Shown: positions 7,268 to 15,712, numbered from the stretch's first letter. The stretch is 64,000 nt of DNA from Mesorhizobium ciceri biovar biserrulae WSM1271 (GCF_000185905.1 NC_014923.1:5727501-5791500), one strand, 5' to 3'. Numbers and translations: made by a program. The notes: generated by a model not told the origin, from the sequence alone.

Positions 7268-7384
7268 ATGCAGCCTGGTGATATCATTGCGAACGCGTTT
7301 ACAGCCGGGTTGGTCATCGTGTTGGTGGCAGTCGTGTTCCTGATTTTCGGGGCGCCGCTCTGGCCTGAACGAACGTCCGGATGA
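7268..7384 (+). CDS. Small single-span membrane protein (38 aa)
   Basis: GGAG lies five bases before the ATG. The product is MQPGDIIANAFTAGLVIVLV followed by AVVFLIFGAPLWPERTSG, a single hydrophobic span with a basic C-terminal tail. It lies immediately downstream of a strong hairpin. Function unknown. Confidence 0.5.
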   Translation: MQPGDIIANAFTAGLVIVLVAVVFLIFGAPLWPERTSG

Positions 7385-7545
7385 TAATCATCCCGCCCGT
7401 CCATCGGATGACCACCGCCGCCATCAACAAAGCGGAGCCCGACCTTTCAACCAAGTTTGATTTGAGCATTGTGCGGCCAAGACCGCTTACCGATGAAGGG
7501 GCATGAGGGTTGCCGAGGACAAGTTATTGAAGCTACGGTCGCTCC

Positions 7546-7764
7546 TCATCGTTCCTCGCCACCGATCCCCATCGTCGGAAGCTTGGCGTATTTGTCGAAC
7601 AATGCCAATTTCTTCGGATAGGTGAGGTGTGTGAGGTGATGGCAACCGGAGCAATGATGTTGAGCGGCAGACTTAAACCAGCGCCCCGGCTTGACAAAAC
7701 CCAATCCGCATTCCGAGCATCGGAATTCCATCTCAACTGAATGCAGGCTCTCAGAGAGAGGCAT
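7546..7764 (-). CDS. Small zinc-ribbon protein
   Basis: The start at 7764 (MPLSESLHSVEMEF) is chosen because AGGAAGG lies just upstream. The sequence has CSECG near residue 16 and a CSGCHHLTHLTY motif near residue 38. It thus has two Cys pairs plus histidines, suggesting one zinc site. It is probably a nucleic-acid or protein binder; no family recognised. It lies 10 bases after the next minus-strand gene. Confidence 0.5.
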   Translation of the reverse strand: MPLSESLHSVEMEFRCSECGLGFVKPGRWFKSAAQHHCSGCHHLTHLTYPKKLALFDKYAKLPTMGIGGEER

Positions 7765-7774
7765 CTTGTCCTTC

Positions 7775-7963
7775 CTACAGCCGCTTGAACTCGGCAAGTC
7801 CAAGACGTATCCGCTGGCCTTCCGCGTAGGACAGGGCGAACGATTCCAAATCGAATGAGCGGGTAAGCTCTTCGTCGTCGGCCACTATGCGGACGAACCA
7901 TTCTCCGCCGGCCTCGGCCACCTCGACCCGAGGGGGCGCCATGTTCGTATTCGCGCTTTCCAT
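7775..7963 (-). CDS. Small hypothetical protein (62 aa)
   Basis: GGGAGG is five bases before the ATG at 7963 (MESANTNMAPPRVEV). The product is acidic, with VEVAEAGGEWFVRIVADDEE and a helical end (FALSYAEGQRIRLGLAEF). This is a common layout among short rhizobial proteins of unknown function. It is in an operon with the zinc-ribbon gene. Confidence 0.55.
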   Translation of the reverse strand: MESANTNMAPPRVEVAEAGGEWFVRIVADDEELTRSFDLESFALSYAEGQRIRLGLAEFKRL

Positions 7964-8071
7964 CGCAGCCTCCCAAGAAAGCAATGGTAATCGAAATCAT
8001 TAAATCCGCATAGTCGGGGCCGCAGGGCGGGTACGAAACGTTCAGTCGTCGTTTGCTCAAGAAGGTGCGCG

Positions 8072-8257
8072 TTATTCGACGACGACAAGGAGCGGCTTGT
8101 GCTTTGGCTGCTCGTGCCAAATCACCTGCCGCAAGTCGCGCATGTCGACCTGCTGTCCACACGTCGGGCAGGTATAGAAGTTGTCGTCCTCATCGGCTGG
8201 CTGGCCGCCGTGCTGCTTGCCGGGAATGGGTGGTCCAATGTCGGATAGCTTCGCCAT
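8072..8257 (-). CDS. Small protein with CxxC zinc-binding motif
   Basis: Starting at 8257 (MAKLSDIGPPIPGKQHGG), the product carries YTCPTCGQQVDMRDLRQVIW followed by HEQPKH. This is one CxxC pair plus two histidines, consistent with a small zinc finger. The family is common among short rhizobial proteins but has no function known to me. The ribosome site is weak. Confidence 0.5.
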   Translation of the reverse strand: MAKLSDIGPPIPGKQHGGQPADEDDNFYTCPTCGQQVDMRDLRQVIWHEQPKHKPLLVVVE

Positions 8258-8342
8258 AGCTGCCAAACATCCAATTCGCCTAAAATGTTCCGGAACCATT
8301 TTAGCGCATGCTAAATTGAATCCCAGTTTTGCGGGTCAGCTC

Positions 8343-9212
8343 ATGCGTCTGAAGTTCATCCGGCCAATGTTTCCCACGCTTGTCGAGGTGCCGCCGACAG
8401 GGGACAACTGGATTCACGGAATCAAGTACGATGGCTATCGGACGCAAATCACAATCGAGAACGGCACGGCCCGAGCGATCACGCGAAGGGGCTACGACTG
8501 GTCATCGACGTACAAGACGATTGTCGAGGCGGCGGCAACCCTTTCCCCAATTCGGCAATCATCGACGGCGAGGCAATCGTCCTCAATGGGAAAGGCGTGT
8601 CGGATTTCCATTCGCTTCGGTCCGCGATGCGATGGGCGCCGGATCGGATCATCTTCGTCGCCTTCGATCTGCTGTATCTGGACGGGGTCAACCTGCGCCC
8701 CGCACCTTTGCTGGAACGTCGGGAAAAGCTGCTCGGCCTCGTCGGGCCTGCCAGGGGCGCGATCCAGTACAGCCATCATGTGCATGGCGGCGGGGCCGAC
8801 TTCTACGCCGCGGTTGATCCGCATGGGCCTTGAGGGCATGGTGTCGAAGCGGCCGGACAGTGTCTATCGGTCAGGCGATACCGAAGTGTGGCTGAAAACG
8901 AAATGCTACGAGGAAGTCGACTTTGAGGTTGCCGGCGTGCAGCGCAAGCCGGGATCGGCCCCACTCGCCTTGATGGCGACCCGCGATGCAGAACGCCGCT
9001 ATGTCGGATCGGCAAACATCGCCCTGACCAAAGCCATGCGCGAACGCCTGTGGGCCAAGGTGCAGGAGGGGAAAGGCACGCCACCGAAGGGAGCCGACAA
9101 ACCAGACGCCGAATGGATCAAACCTGGCCTTGTCGGACGTGTGAAAACCCTTAAGCGCGAAGACAAATTGCGCCATGCGACGTTGAGAACGATCCGCGAG
9201 GCGAAACCATGA
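8343..9212 (+). pseudogene. ATP-dependent DNA ligase (LigC/LigD ligase-domain type), frameshifted
   Basis: From ATG 8343 the first frame has the nucleotidyl-lysine motif (GIKYDGYRTQ) and motif Ia (TRRGYDW). After a shift near 8540 a second frame carries IIDGEAIVLNGKGVSDF and IIFVAFDLLYLDG (motif III). After a second shift near 8820 the first frame resumes with LEGMVSKR (motif IV), VWLKTK (motif V) and an OB-fold region ending LRTIREAKP. Every catalytic motif is present, but in three frames. Polymerase and phosphoesterase domains of full LigD are absent. It is either a recent pseudogene or two base-calling errors. Confidence 0.75.
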
Positions 9213-9424
9213 TACCGCAGCCCGAATCGCCCCCTGTGGCAATCGAGCCCACTGGCGAACTCGCAGGCTTGAAGCTCGTCCGAATGGCCATTGAGCAGGT
9301 ATGCCCGCCCGGTGTGCTGCCGTCTGAGAAATGGGTGACGGGCTACTATGGCCCAGAGCCGATCTATGAAGGCGAGGCATTGGCCAAGGCGATCATTGAG
9401 ACCGTGGAGCGCCTGACGAAGTAA
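9209..9424 (+). CDS. Small hypothetical protein coupled to the ligase gene
   Basis: Its ATG overlaps the ligase stop (ATGA at 9209-9212). The 71-residue product (MIPQPESPPVAIEPTGEL...) ends in EALAKAIIETVERLTK and has no recognised domain. Coupling suggests a role with, or dosage tied to, the ligase. Confidence 0.5.
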   Translation: MIPQPESPPVAIEPTGELAGLKLVRMAIEQVCPPGVLPSEKWVTGYYGPEPIYEGEALAKAIIETVERLTK

Positions 9425-9458
9425 GCCCGCCGCTGAGGACACAATTACAGCGGCGGGC
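9425..9458. terminator. GC-rich hairpin, 11-bp stem
   Basis: Arms GCCCGCCGCTG (9425-9435) and CAGCGGCGGGC (9448-9458) directly follow the stop of the preceding gene, then CTTGC. It probably terminates the ligase operon; no long T-run is present. Confidence 0.55.
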
Positions 9459-9569
9459 CTTGCACTTGCACCAGAGCTTGGATTTGAGGAGGGGAATCTC
9501 AACCAAGCACATTTCCAACTTCGATTTCAGAAACAGGTTCCAGCCCTACGAAAAAGATTAATCGCGGGT

Positions 9570-9604
9570 GGCCCGCCACCGGGTCTCGGAGCCAGTGGCG
9601 GGCC
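9570..9604. repeat. GC-rich hairpin, GCCCGCCAC type
   Basis: Arms GGCCCGCCAC (9570-9579) and GTGGCGGGCC (9595-9604), near-identical to the arms at 7218-7249. Behind it lie GGAG and a short frame reading TKRIPNFD, echoing the segment after the 9425 hairpin. Between 9425 and 9751 I see no conventional gene. Confidence 0.6.
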
Positions 9605-9751
9605 TTGCTTGGCTGTTTCAAGGAGATTTCCTTACCAAGCGCATTCCGAACTTCGACTGCGGACGCATGTTCCTCCCAGGTCGGTGCAAGAGTTTATGCG
9701 CCCGGTGGCAATCGACGCATTGCCAAGGGACCCCCAACAGGTCAACAGACC

Positions 9752-9997
9752 TTAAATCGGCTTTCCAGCGCGCAACATGGCCCGCGCAATTGCGAGTTGC
9801 GTTTCCAGCCTGGCGTTCTCTTTCTGAGCCTTATTGTCGGCAGCTATGAGCCGTTTCAGCGCCCGCAATGTCTCGCCTCGCGTCCATCCCGCCTCCAGCA
9901 TGCAATCGACAATCACCTGAAAGCCTGGCTCCATGGCCTCCTGGCAGTCGATGGCTCGGTCCTGATAATCGTCCTGTCGCTTGGGCGGATTGACCAT
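9752..9997 (-). CDS. Small helical hypothetical protein
   Basis: The 81-residue product starts MVNPPKRQDDYQDRAIDCQE and ends in a coiled-coil-like helix (KAQKENARLETQLAIARAML). The segment GWTRGETLRALKRLIAADN looks like a small helix-turn-helix or anti-parallel helical pair. It follows the upstream gene by nine bases. Function unknown. Confidence 0.5.
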   Translation of the reverse strand: MVNPPKRQDDYQDRAIDCQEAMEPGFQVIVDCMLEAGWTRGETLRALKRLIAADNKAQKENARLETQLAIARAMLRAGKPI

Positions 9998-10006
9998 ATC
10001 TGATTC

Positions 10007-10240
10007 TCAGTTGGCGGGGCCTTTGGGCTTTTTCTCGGACGTAGATCCGTCGAGGAGATCGAGAAATGAGTGCAACGCCTTCACCATCATCCGAGCGCCG
10101 TTTTCGCTCAGGGTGAAGGATCGCTTCCCCTCGGCAGTCAACAGCCCGACCAGGCAGACCTCGGGATTATCGCGGTCATCGATTTCGATTGTGACGCCCG
10201 AGACCGCTGGCAGCATTACGTCCTTTGGCTTCTTCGGCAT
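10007..10240 (-). CDS. Small hypothetical protein (77 aa)
   Basis: ATG 10240 (MPKKPKDVMLPAVSG) has AAGG upstream; two in-frame GTG codons just before it are alternatives. The protein reads VTIEIDDRDNPEVCLVGLLT, FTLSENGARMMVKALHSFLD and ends in a charged tail. The beta-beta-alpha pattern recurs in short island proteins but has no known role. It is first in a two-gene operon with 9752-9997. Confidence 0.5.
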   Translation of the reverse strand: MPKKPKDVMLPAVSGVTIEIDDRDNPEVCLVGLLTAEGKRSFTLSENGARMMVKALHSFLDLLDGSTSEKKPKGPAN

Positions 10241-10316
10241 CACCACAACCTTGACTCGTTCTCACTCCGTTCCCATTTTGGGCGGGCCTCGATCCTTGTC
10301 AATGAGACGACCCTAA

Positions 10317-11036
10317 ATGTGTGGACGCGTTTTTGTAAAATCGACCATCCCGGACATGGTACGGCGCTTCGAGTTCGCGCACCCTGGCGACGTTGAGCGT
10401 TTGGGCAACGGGTTCCCGGTCTGGAATGGCGCGCCCAGCCTGACCTATCCAATCATTGTACGTGAAGAGCTTTCCACGAGCATGGCCGGTTTCGTTTCTG
10501 CGAAGTGGGGGCTGGTTCCCGGCTGGGCGCGCGATGGCGGCGGGCGGCCACCGCCTGTCAATGCGCGGTGCGAGACGATTGCCAGCAACGGCATGTTCCG
10601 AAAAGCATACGCCGCGCGCCGTTGCCTGGTGCCCGTCGACGGCTATTTCGAATGGCAAAAGCTCGATGTTTCGGGCAAGAAAAAGCAGCCTTACGCTATC
10701 GCAATGAAGGATGACGAGCCTTTTGCCATGGCTGGAGTATGGGAAGAATATGCCGACAAGGCCACCGGCGAGTTGATCCGGACCTTCGCTGTCGTCACCT
10801 GCGAGCCTAATACGTTGATGGCGACGATCCATGATCGCATGCCGGTTATTCTGGCGCCTGCCGATTACATGCGCTGGCTCGGACCGGAACTGGATCCACG
10901 CGACCTTATGAAGCCATATCCTTCGGAACTGATGAAGATGTGGCCGATTGACAGGAAGGTCGGAAGCCCGCGAAACAACACGCCGGACATCATTGACGAA
11001 ATTGGTGTGGGACCAAACGACCTTTTCGACGTTTGA
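10317..11036 (+). CDS. SRAP-domain (YedK/HMCES-type) peptidase-like protein
   Basis: The family forms a thiazolidine crosslink between Cys2 and abasic sites in single-stranded DNA, protecting them from cleavage. Here Cys2 is present (MCGRVF), as are the family motifs PVNARCETI, RRCLVPVDGYFEW and TIHDRMPVIL, giving the Asn, Glu and His of the active site. At 239 residues it has full family length. It lies downstream of the broken ATP-dependent ligase; ligase and SRAP genes are both DNA-damage functions, so this may be a repair patch of the island. The gene appears intact. Confidence 0.9.
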   Translation: MCGRVFVKSTIPDMVRRFEFAHPGDVERLGNGFPVWNGAPSLTYPIIVREELSTSMAGFVSAKWGLVPGWARDGGGRPPPVNARCETIASNGMFRKAYAARRCLVPVDGYFEWQKLDVSGKKKQPYAIAMKDDEPFAMAGVWEEYADKATGELIRTFAVVTCEPNTLMATIHDRMPVILAPADYMRWLGPELDPRDLMKPYPSELMKMWPIDRKVGSPRNNTPDIIDEIGVGPNDLFDV

Positions 11037-11103
11037 GCCTTTACACTGAACGGTCGCGGTAGGAATATTGTCCTCAGGTGGGCGACTCTCAAAAGGTGTC
11101 GCA

Positions 11104-11346
11104 ATGGCTAGGTCAAAACCCTCAAAGCAGTTATCACAGGCTGAAATCGAGCGCTTCCTGGTGGCAGCGGAAGCGCTGCACCTAAGCATCATCAAGCCGT
11201 TCATATCGCCACATTGCGACCACTACAGGCAGACGCGCGTCCTGCATGAGGTGCTGTTGAAGGCCGTGCGGGACGTCACCGGGAAAGAGGTCGAGTTCAT
11301 CCGGTGGAACACCACTGGACCGATGCTGCCCCCTAAGGCTGGGTAA
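11104..11346 (+). CDS. Small hypothetical protein (80 aa)
   Basis: ATG 11104 (MARSKPSKQLSQAEIERF) is preceded by AGGTG. The product is helical with a conserved-looking core (LHLSIIKPFISPHCDHYRQT, then VLLKAVRDVTGKEVEFIRW). Domain not recognised. It follows the SRAP gene by 67 bases. Confidence 0.5.
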   Translation: MARSKPSKQLSQAEIERFLVAAEALHLSIIKPFISPHCDHYRQTRVLHEVLLKAVRDVTGKEVEFIRWNTTGPMLPPKAG

Positions 11347-11368
11347 GCGCCTGGCGGCCGGGGATCGA

Positions 11369-11626
11369 TCAGGCCGAACCCGCAGAACTGACAATGCCCG
11401 CGATGCGGATAGCGACGGCATCAAGTCCGCCGTCGTAAATTCTCGTGAGGACGTGTTCCGCAGTTTCAGCCCTTTGGCCAGTGCAACCGCGAAGGTCGCC
11501 ACCGCCCAACCTTGCCGGCCTGTTGGCGACGCAATCCCAAACTCCCCACAATCCGTCGCGCTCAACATGACAATAGAATCTGTGCTTGTGATTTTCCACG
11601 CAAAGTAAACCCCCCCGCATCCCCAT
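11369..11626 (-). CDS. Small hypothetical protein, start uncertain
   Basis: The segment HVERDGLWGVWDCVANRPAR and a helix AETAEHVLTRIYDGGLD follow the 'W-x-V-x-D...P' layout of other short rhizobial proteins. The first ~10 residues are glycine-rich and probably not native. No clear ribosome site. Confidence 0.35.
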   Translation of the reverse strand: MGMRGGLLCVENHKHRFYCHVERDGLWGVWDCVANRPARLGGGDLRGCTGQRAETAEHVLTRIYDGGLDAVAIRIAGIVSSAGSA

Positions 11627-11870
11627 TGGGGTCCAATCTATCCAGGAAGGTGGTTAATGGGCCCGCATTTGCCGATCGCACTGTAGGCTGGCCGCAGTGG
11701 TCCGTCGCCGCACGGTGGACTCCTCACTGCACCGGCCATTCTCCACGACACCAGCGCGCGTCAGACGGCTGCCGATGCGGAATCGGCGAGATGCGGGAAC
11801 AGAGTTCAGACGCCGACGTTTTTTCCCCAGGTCACGCGATTTTGCGCGTGTAGAACTAACGGAGGTAAAA

Positions 11871-12155
11871 ATGAGCATCAAAATGCTTACGATGGGCGCG
11901 ATGGCGCTCGCAGTGATGACGGGCTCAGCGCTGGCTGGCAGCAGCACCACTTCCGCGCTCGATGATCCTGCAAAGATGTCACCTTTCTTCACGGATGCCG
12001 GCATGAAAACCTTGAGGTCGGAAGCGGATTTCAAGACCGCATGGATGTCCATGAAACCGGATGAACAAAAGGCGGTGCTGAAAGACTGCGGCGACACCAC
12101 GCTCAACAAGTCGCACGCTGATTTCTGTGCCATGGCCAAGAAGATGGGCGGCTGA
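11871..12155 (+). CDS. Small exported protein (94 aa)
   Basis: GGAGGTAAAA precedes the ATG at 11871. Residues 1-22 (MSIKMLTMGAMALAVMTGSA, then LAG) form a clear Sec signal peptide with an A-x-A-like site. The mature part is acidic and helical (FFTDAGMKTLRSEADFKTAW, then MKPDEQKAVLKDCGD) with two cysteines that could pair in the periplasm. It is followed by a terminator, so probably monocistronic. Function unknown; similar short exported proteins are common in rhizobia. Confidence 0.75.
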   Translation: MSIKMLTMGAMALAVMTGSALAGSSTTSALDDPAKMSPFFTDAGMKTLRSEADFKTAWMSMKPDEQKAVLKDCGDTTLNKSHADFCAMAKKMGG

Positions 12156-12192
12156 GAATAACCGCTCTAGGCATTGTTCCCGAAACGTATTT

Positions 12193-12219
12193 GGCCCGTC
12201 CCTTAGGCACGGGCCTTTT
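12193..12219 (+). terminator. Rho-independent terminator
   Basis: A GGCCCGT...ACGGGCC stem followed by TTTT, about 40 bases after the stop of the exported-protein gene. Confidence 0.8.
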
Positions 12220-12280
12220 CTGCGGGCCATTCCCTTGCGAGCCATGTTGCTAAGCGCTCCCGTCGGTCTCGCTTTCCTCG

Positions 12281-12475
12281 TCAATCATCCGGACTGGCAG
12301 ATAGGCATTCGTTTCTAGCCACTCCCTCAGCACGATCTGAATGATACCGGCCGATGTTCATCTCGGCGGCGAGGGAGTTCAATGCGTCCTGTGTTGCTGG
12401 CTCTGGCGGGAGGCCGGCGACGTTCCGGAGGAACATGGCAACAAGTGCCGCCTGATCCCGGAAAAAATAAAGCAT
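12281..12475 (-). CDS. Possible small helical protein
   Basis: The frame MLYFFRDQAALVAMFLRNVA and PPEPATQDALNSLAAEMNIG has protein-like composition, but there is no ribosome site and no known family. The tail after residue 45 looks random. Confidence 0.3.
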   Translation of the reverse strand: MLYFFRDQAALVAMFLRNVAGLPPEPATQDALNSLAAEMNIGRYHSDRAEGVARNECLSASPDD

Positions 12476-13241
12476 ATCTGGACAATGCCCCAGGACGTCA
12501 AATTGAGGGCCTGGCCTTGGAAGGAAAGGATCGTCTCAGAAGATCAACGTTGCCATTGAGGTGACACGCCGATGCTGCGTGTCGCCGCCAGTTTAGCGCG
12601 GTCCTCCGAAGTTGCCATCGATATCCCCCATCGTCTCATCCGAGAAAAGAGTGGCAGACCTGCATGCCGAGGATCGTCGACGGCTACGAATTGCAAGAGA
12701 GCAACCGCGCCAAGCCATCCCAATTAAGACGCTCGTGAAATGACCGGTGCAGTGACTCAACGATTGCGCGACCTCGACCCGGAAACGAACGTCTGGCCTC
12801 GACAGCAAGGAGCGTGAGGCCCTCATCTGGGCTGGTTCAACCCGGCACAGGCTTTTGACGCAAGAACGGACGGCAACTCGGAAACGCGGCTCCATTCATA
12901 GGGCCGGCGATCCCGCACTTATGCAACGCCCTACCTCATCGGACGTTCACTAAGCTAGAGGCGGGATTTGCGATTGAGTTCGATCGGCCCGCCCCTAGGA
13001 GGCCTGCGCGGCATATCTTCGTAACGCGATCACCCAGATACACCGCTGGGCGGTAGACGCTTTGCGGAAGCGGAAACACAAATAACCCTAAAGAAAGACT
13101 TCCTGGCATTCATGTACCCGGTTCAATTTACCGAACTAGTCCGACCTCGATCACCAATCGCCTGTCCGAGCAGCGCTGTCACATGCGAGCGAGTTATTCT
13201 GGCCGAAGAGTTGGTGCAGTTCCCACACCTGCCAGCTAGAC
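12476..13241. other. About 770 bases without a supported gene
   Basis: Only short frames without ribosome sites or recognisable domains occur on either strand. I saw no tRNA, no terminator-grade hairpin and no known regulatory motif. It is probably decayed coding DNA. Confidence 0.4.
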
Positions 13242-13976
13242 CTAGACGGCCCTCTTGTTACCCCAGAGCAGAACATGCAGCTGCGGCAATACGCGGGCTT
13301 CGAACCATCTGTCTTGCGTCACCTTTTCGATCAGCCACTCCATGCGCCTCATGATTCCGGCAAGGTCGACAGCTGCGTCTTCCTCGCCACGGCGCGGTGG
13401 CGTGTGATTGCCGGGTTGCAGATAGACCGGGAGACTTGGAAATCGGGCGGCGGCGTCTTTGGCGAAGGCGTAGTCACTCTCGTCGAAAATGACGAGCTTG
13501 AGCACGACTTGCGGCTTCTCCCGCGCCGCTTCGATGCAAGCCTCGAATGCAACCCAATCGGTCCTCATTTCGCTCGACGGCGGCTTTGGGCTGAGGACCA
13601 GTACGTCAAGCTCGGCAAACCAGTCCTTGGCCACCGAAGCTTGGGTTTCCAGCGCGAAGCGGTAACCTTCAGCATGGCCCCGCTCGATTAGGCCGCCGAA
13701 GGGCTGAATGGCGGGGTTGCCGCCCGACAGGGACACCATAACTGGCCGGGCGCCGGAAAGCGCAACCACGCTTTGCCACACCGCATCCACTGGCATCATC
13801 TTCCATTCATGGCGGAATTGGTTGTCAACCGCATGGAGGCTGTCGCACCAGGAACAGCGGTAGTCACACCCGCCGGTTCTGATGAAGACCGTCGGCAAAC
13901 CGATGAGCACGCCCTCGCCCTGGATCGTCGGCCCGAATATCTCGCTGACCCGAATTGCGGGCCGCGTGTCGGTCAC
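13242..13976 (-). CDS. queE: 7-carboxy-7-deazaguanine synthase
   Basis: This radical-SAM enzyme converts 6-carboxytetrahydropterin to 7-carboxy-7-deazaguanine, the third step to preQ0. The [4Fe-4S] motif reads CDYRCSWCDS, of the CxxxCxxC type. The N-terminal ISEIFGPTIQGEG-like segment (VSEIFGPTIQGEGVLIG) and the RTGGCDYRC context are family hallmarks. At 244 residues it is full length. It starts with GTG overlapping the queD stop (GTGA at 13973-13976), so it is translationally coupled and last in the queC-queD-queE operon. Confidence 0.93.
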   Translation of the reverse strand: MTDTRPAIRVSEIFGPTIQGEGVLIGLPTVFIRTGGCDYRCSWCDSLHAVDNQFRHEWKMMPVDAVWQSVVALSGARPVMVSLSGGNPAIQPFGGLIERGHAEGYRFALETQASVAKDWFAELDVLVLSPKPPSSEMRTDWVAFEACIEAAREKPQVVLKLVIFDESDYAFAKDAAARFPSLPVYLQPGNHTPPRRGEEDAAVDLAGIMRRMEWLIEKVTQDRWFEARVLPQLHVLLWGNKRAV

Positions 13977-14329
13977 GGCCGGTACTCCGCCCAGGTTTTA
14001 GGGGTTTCGCTCACCCTCACGGCGGCGGTTTCCGGCAGCCGTGCCTTGCACCATTCATAGAAATGCCTGGCCAGGTATTCCGCTGTGACCTGCTCATGCG
14101 CGAGCGCGTCGTTGAGGTGCCGGTGGTCCAAGCTCTCGTCGATATAGTGTTTGAGCGGCGCCAGATCGTGATAGTCGCGCACGAAGCCGTGCGAGTTCAG
14201 CTCCTTGGCCGAAAGCTCCACTACGACGATGTAGTTATGCCCGTGCAGTCGCGCGCACTGGTGCTCGGGTGGCAAGGAGGTGAGCTGATGCGAGGCCGAG
14301 AAGTGGAATTCCTTGGTAATGCGGAACAT
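13973..14329 (-). CDS. queD: 6-carboxytetrahydropterin synthase
   Basis: QueD turns 7,8-dihydroneopterin triphosphate into 6-carboxytetrahydropterin. The zinc-binding histidines are in FSASHQL and HGHNY, with the catalytic Cys in QCARLHGHNY. The 118-residue length is normal. It overlaps queC by one base and queE by four, a tight operon. No folE is in the window, so GTP cyclohydrolase must come from elsewhere. Confidence 0.93.
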   Translation of the reverse strand: MFRITKEFHFSASHQLTSLPPEHQCARLHGHNYIVVVELSAKELNSHGFVRDYHDLAPLKHYIDESLDHRHLNDALAHEQVTAEYLARHFYEWCKARLPETAAVRVSETPKTWAEYRP

Positions 14330-15027
14330 CAGGCGCTCCGCCTCCGTAGCGCCTCAAGCCAGAAATCGGTGTCCTCATAGTCGGTCGGGTCGGCGTGCTG
14401 CGCCAGCTGAAACGCTTCGCGCCGCTCGACGCAGGTCCCGCACCGTCCGCAGTGACGTTCGCCGCCCTTGTAGCAGGACCAGGTCTGCGCAAATGGGGTC
14501 CCGTGCCTTGCTCCATCGCCGACGATGTCCGCCTTGGTGAGGTTCACATAAGGCGTATAAAGACGGATCTGCGCGTCTCCGTCGAGCGCTCGGTCCTGCA
14601 TCGTCTGGAAAGCCTCGATGAAGGCCGGACGGCAGTCTGGATAGATGAAATGGTCTCCGCCGTGAGCGGCCATCCCCACCGCTTCGAGCTGCTGCGCGGC
14701 GGCGAGTCCGAAGGCGATGGCCAGCATGATGGCGTTTCGGTTCGGCACCACCGTGATCTTCATGGTGTCTTCGGCGTAGTGGCCGTCCGGCACGTCGACA
14801 CCATCGGTCAGCGCGGAGCCGCAAAGGCCGCGGCCGATTTGGCGGATGTCGATGATCTGATGCGCAATGTCCAATCGCTGTGCGCACAGCGTGGCGAATT
14901 TCAGTTCTTTACTGTGCCGCTGGCCGTAGTCGAAGGACAGCAGCCCGGCGAGTTCGTGCTCCGCTGCCACTTTGTGGGCAAGGGAAACTGAGTCCAATCC
15001 GCCGGAGCAGATGACGAGAGTCTTCAT
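14329..15027 (-). CDS. queC: 7-cyano-7-deazaguanine (preQ0) synthase
   Basis: QueC converts 7-carboxy-7-deazaguanine to preQ0 using ATP and ammonia. Start at ATG 15027 (MKTLVICSGG) with AAGGA upstream. The ATP-pyrophosphatase loop is SGGLDSVSLA, and the C-terminal zinc site is the four-Cys cluster in CYKGGERHCGRCGTC. It is full length (232 aa) and first gene of the operon. I looked for a preQ1 riboswitch in its leader and did not find one. Confidence 0.93.
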   Translation of the reverse strand: MKTLVICSGGLDSVSLAHKVAAEHELAGLLSFDYGQRHSKELKFATLCAQRLDIAHQIIDIRQIGRGLCGSALTDGVDVPDGHYAEDTMKITVVPNRNAIMLAIAFGLAAAQQLEAVGMAAHGGDHFIYPDCRPAFIEAFQTMQDRALDGDAQIRLYTPYVNLTKADIVGDGARHGTPFAQTWSCYKGGERHCGRCGTCVERREAFQLAQHADPTDYEDTDFWLEALRRRSA

Positions 15028-15322
15028 CGTGGTATCCTTGTTTTGACCGGGTAAGGCTGCGACCGGAGATTTCTCTGCGCTCCCCCTAGCCCAGCCAGTC
15101 AACTTTGTGAACCCTGTGGCGCTGACTTGCCGGGTGCGGCAGGGTTCGCGACAGCGCGGAGCCTCCTCAGGGGCGGTGGGCGTGCCCCTCGCTTCCGGAT
15201 CAGTCCGAATCGGACAGCACGATGGGCGGCAGAACCCCGGTTAGGATCGGTCGTCAGCCGACATCTGTGAACAAGCCGCATGCGTTGTTGCAATCACCCC
15301 TCTACTACCCGCAATTGCCGAC

Positions 15323-15712
15323 ATGGCCTCGCAGGAACTGGATTGGGCGATTTTCCAGATGGCGGTCGAAAGCGTCCGCTCACTCACATCAAGTTTCAGC
15401 GAAAGAGCCGCGGAGATAGCGGCGAGGAGCCAGGGCACATTGGTTTTCGACGTGCGGGTCGACGATGACCCGCAGGTGCAGCGCATCGCCGCCATCCGCT
15501 ATCGAGGCGAACAAACTGGCGTGGTCGCGTTGGACAGGCAGGGCCTTCTTACCCACTATTGCATGGTGAATGACACGTTCTCAGATCTGATGGCGCCTTT
15601 GGAGAACTGGACAAGCATACCTCTCTCGGCACAGGCAAAGATCGATGTCACCGTTGATGCCGGTTTCTTCCTCGCCGCCCTACGAAATGCCGGTCATCTG
15701 CTTGGCAGTTAG
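15323..15712 (+). CDS. Hypothetical protein (129 aa)
   Basis: The product starts MASQELDWAIFQMAVESVRS. It has an alpha/beta composition with LVFDVRVDDDPQVQRIAAIR and a C-terminal DVTVDAGFFLAALRNAGHLL. It has no recognised domain, signal peptide or membrane span. The ribosome site is weak. It stands alone, divergent from queC. Confidence 0.5.
   Translation: MASQELDWAIFQMAVESVRSLTSSFSERAAEIAARSQGTLVFDVRVDDDPQVQRIAAIRYRGEQTGVVALDRQGLLTHYCMVNDTFSDLMAPLENWTSIPLSAQAKIDVTVDAGFFLAALRNAGHLLGS

Noticed and set aside
14990..15300. preQ1 riboswitch upstream of queC
   Set aside because: Neither the type I nor the type II core sequence could be recognised in the leader.
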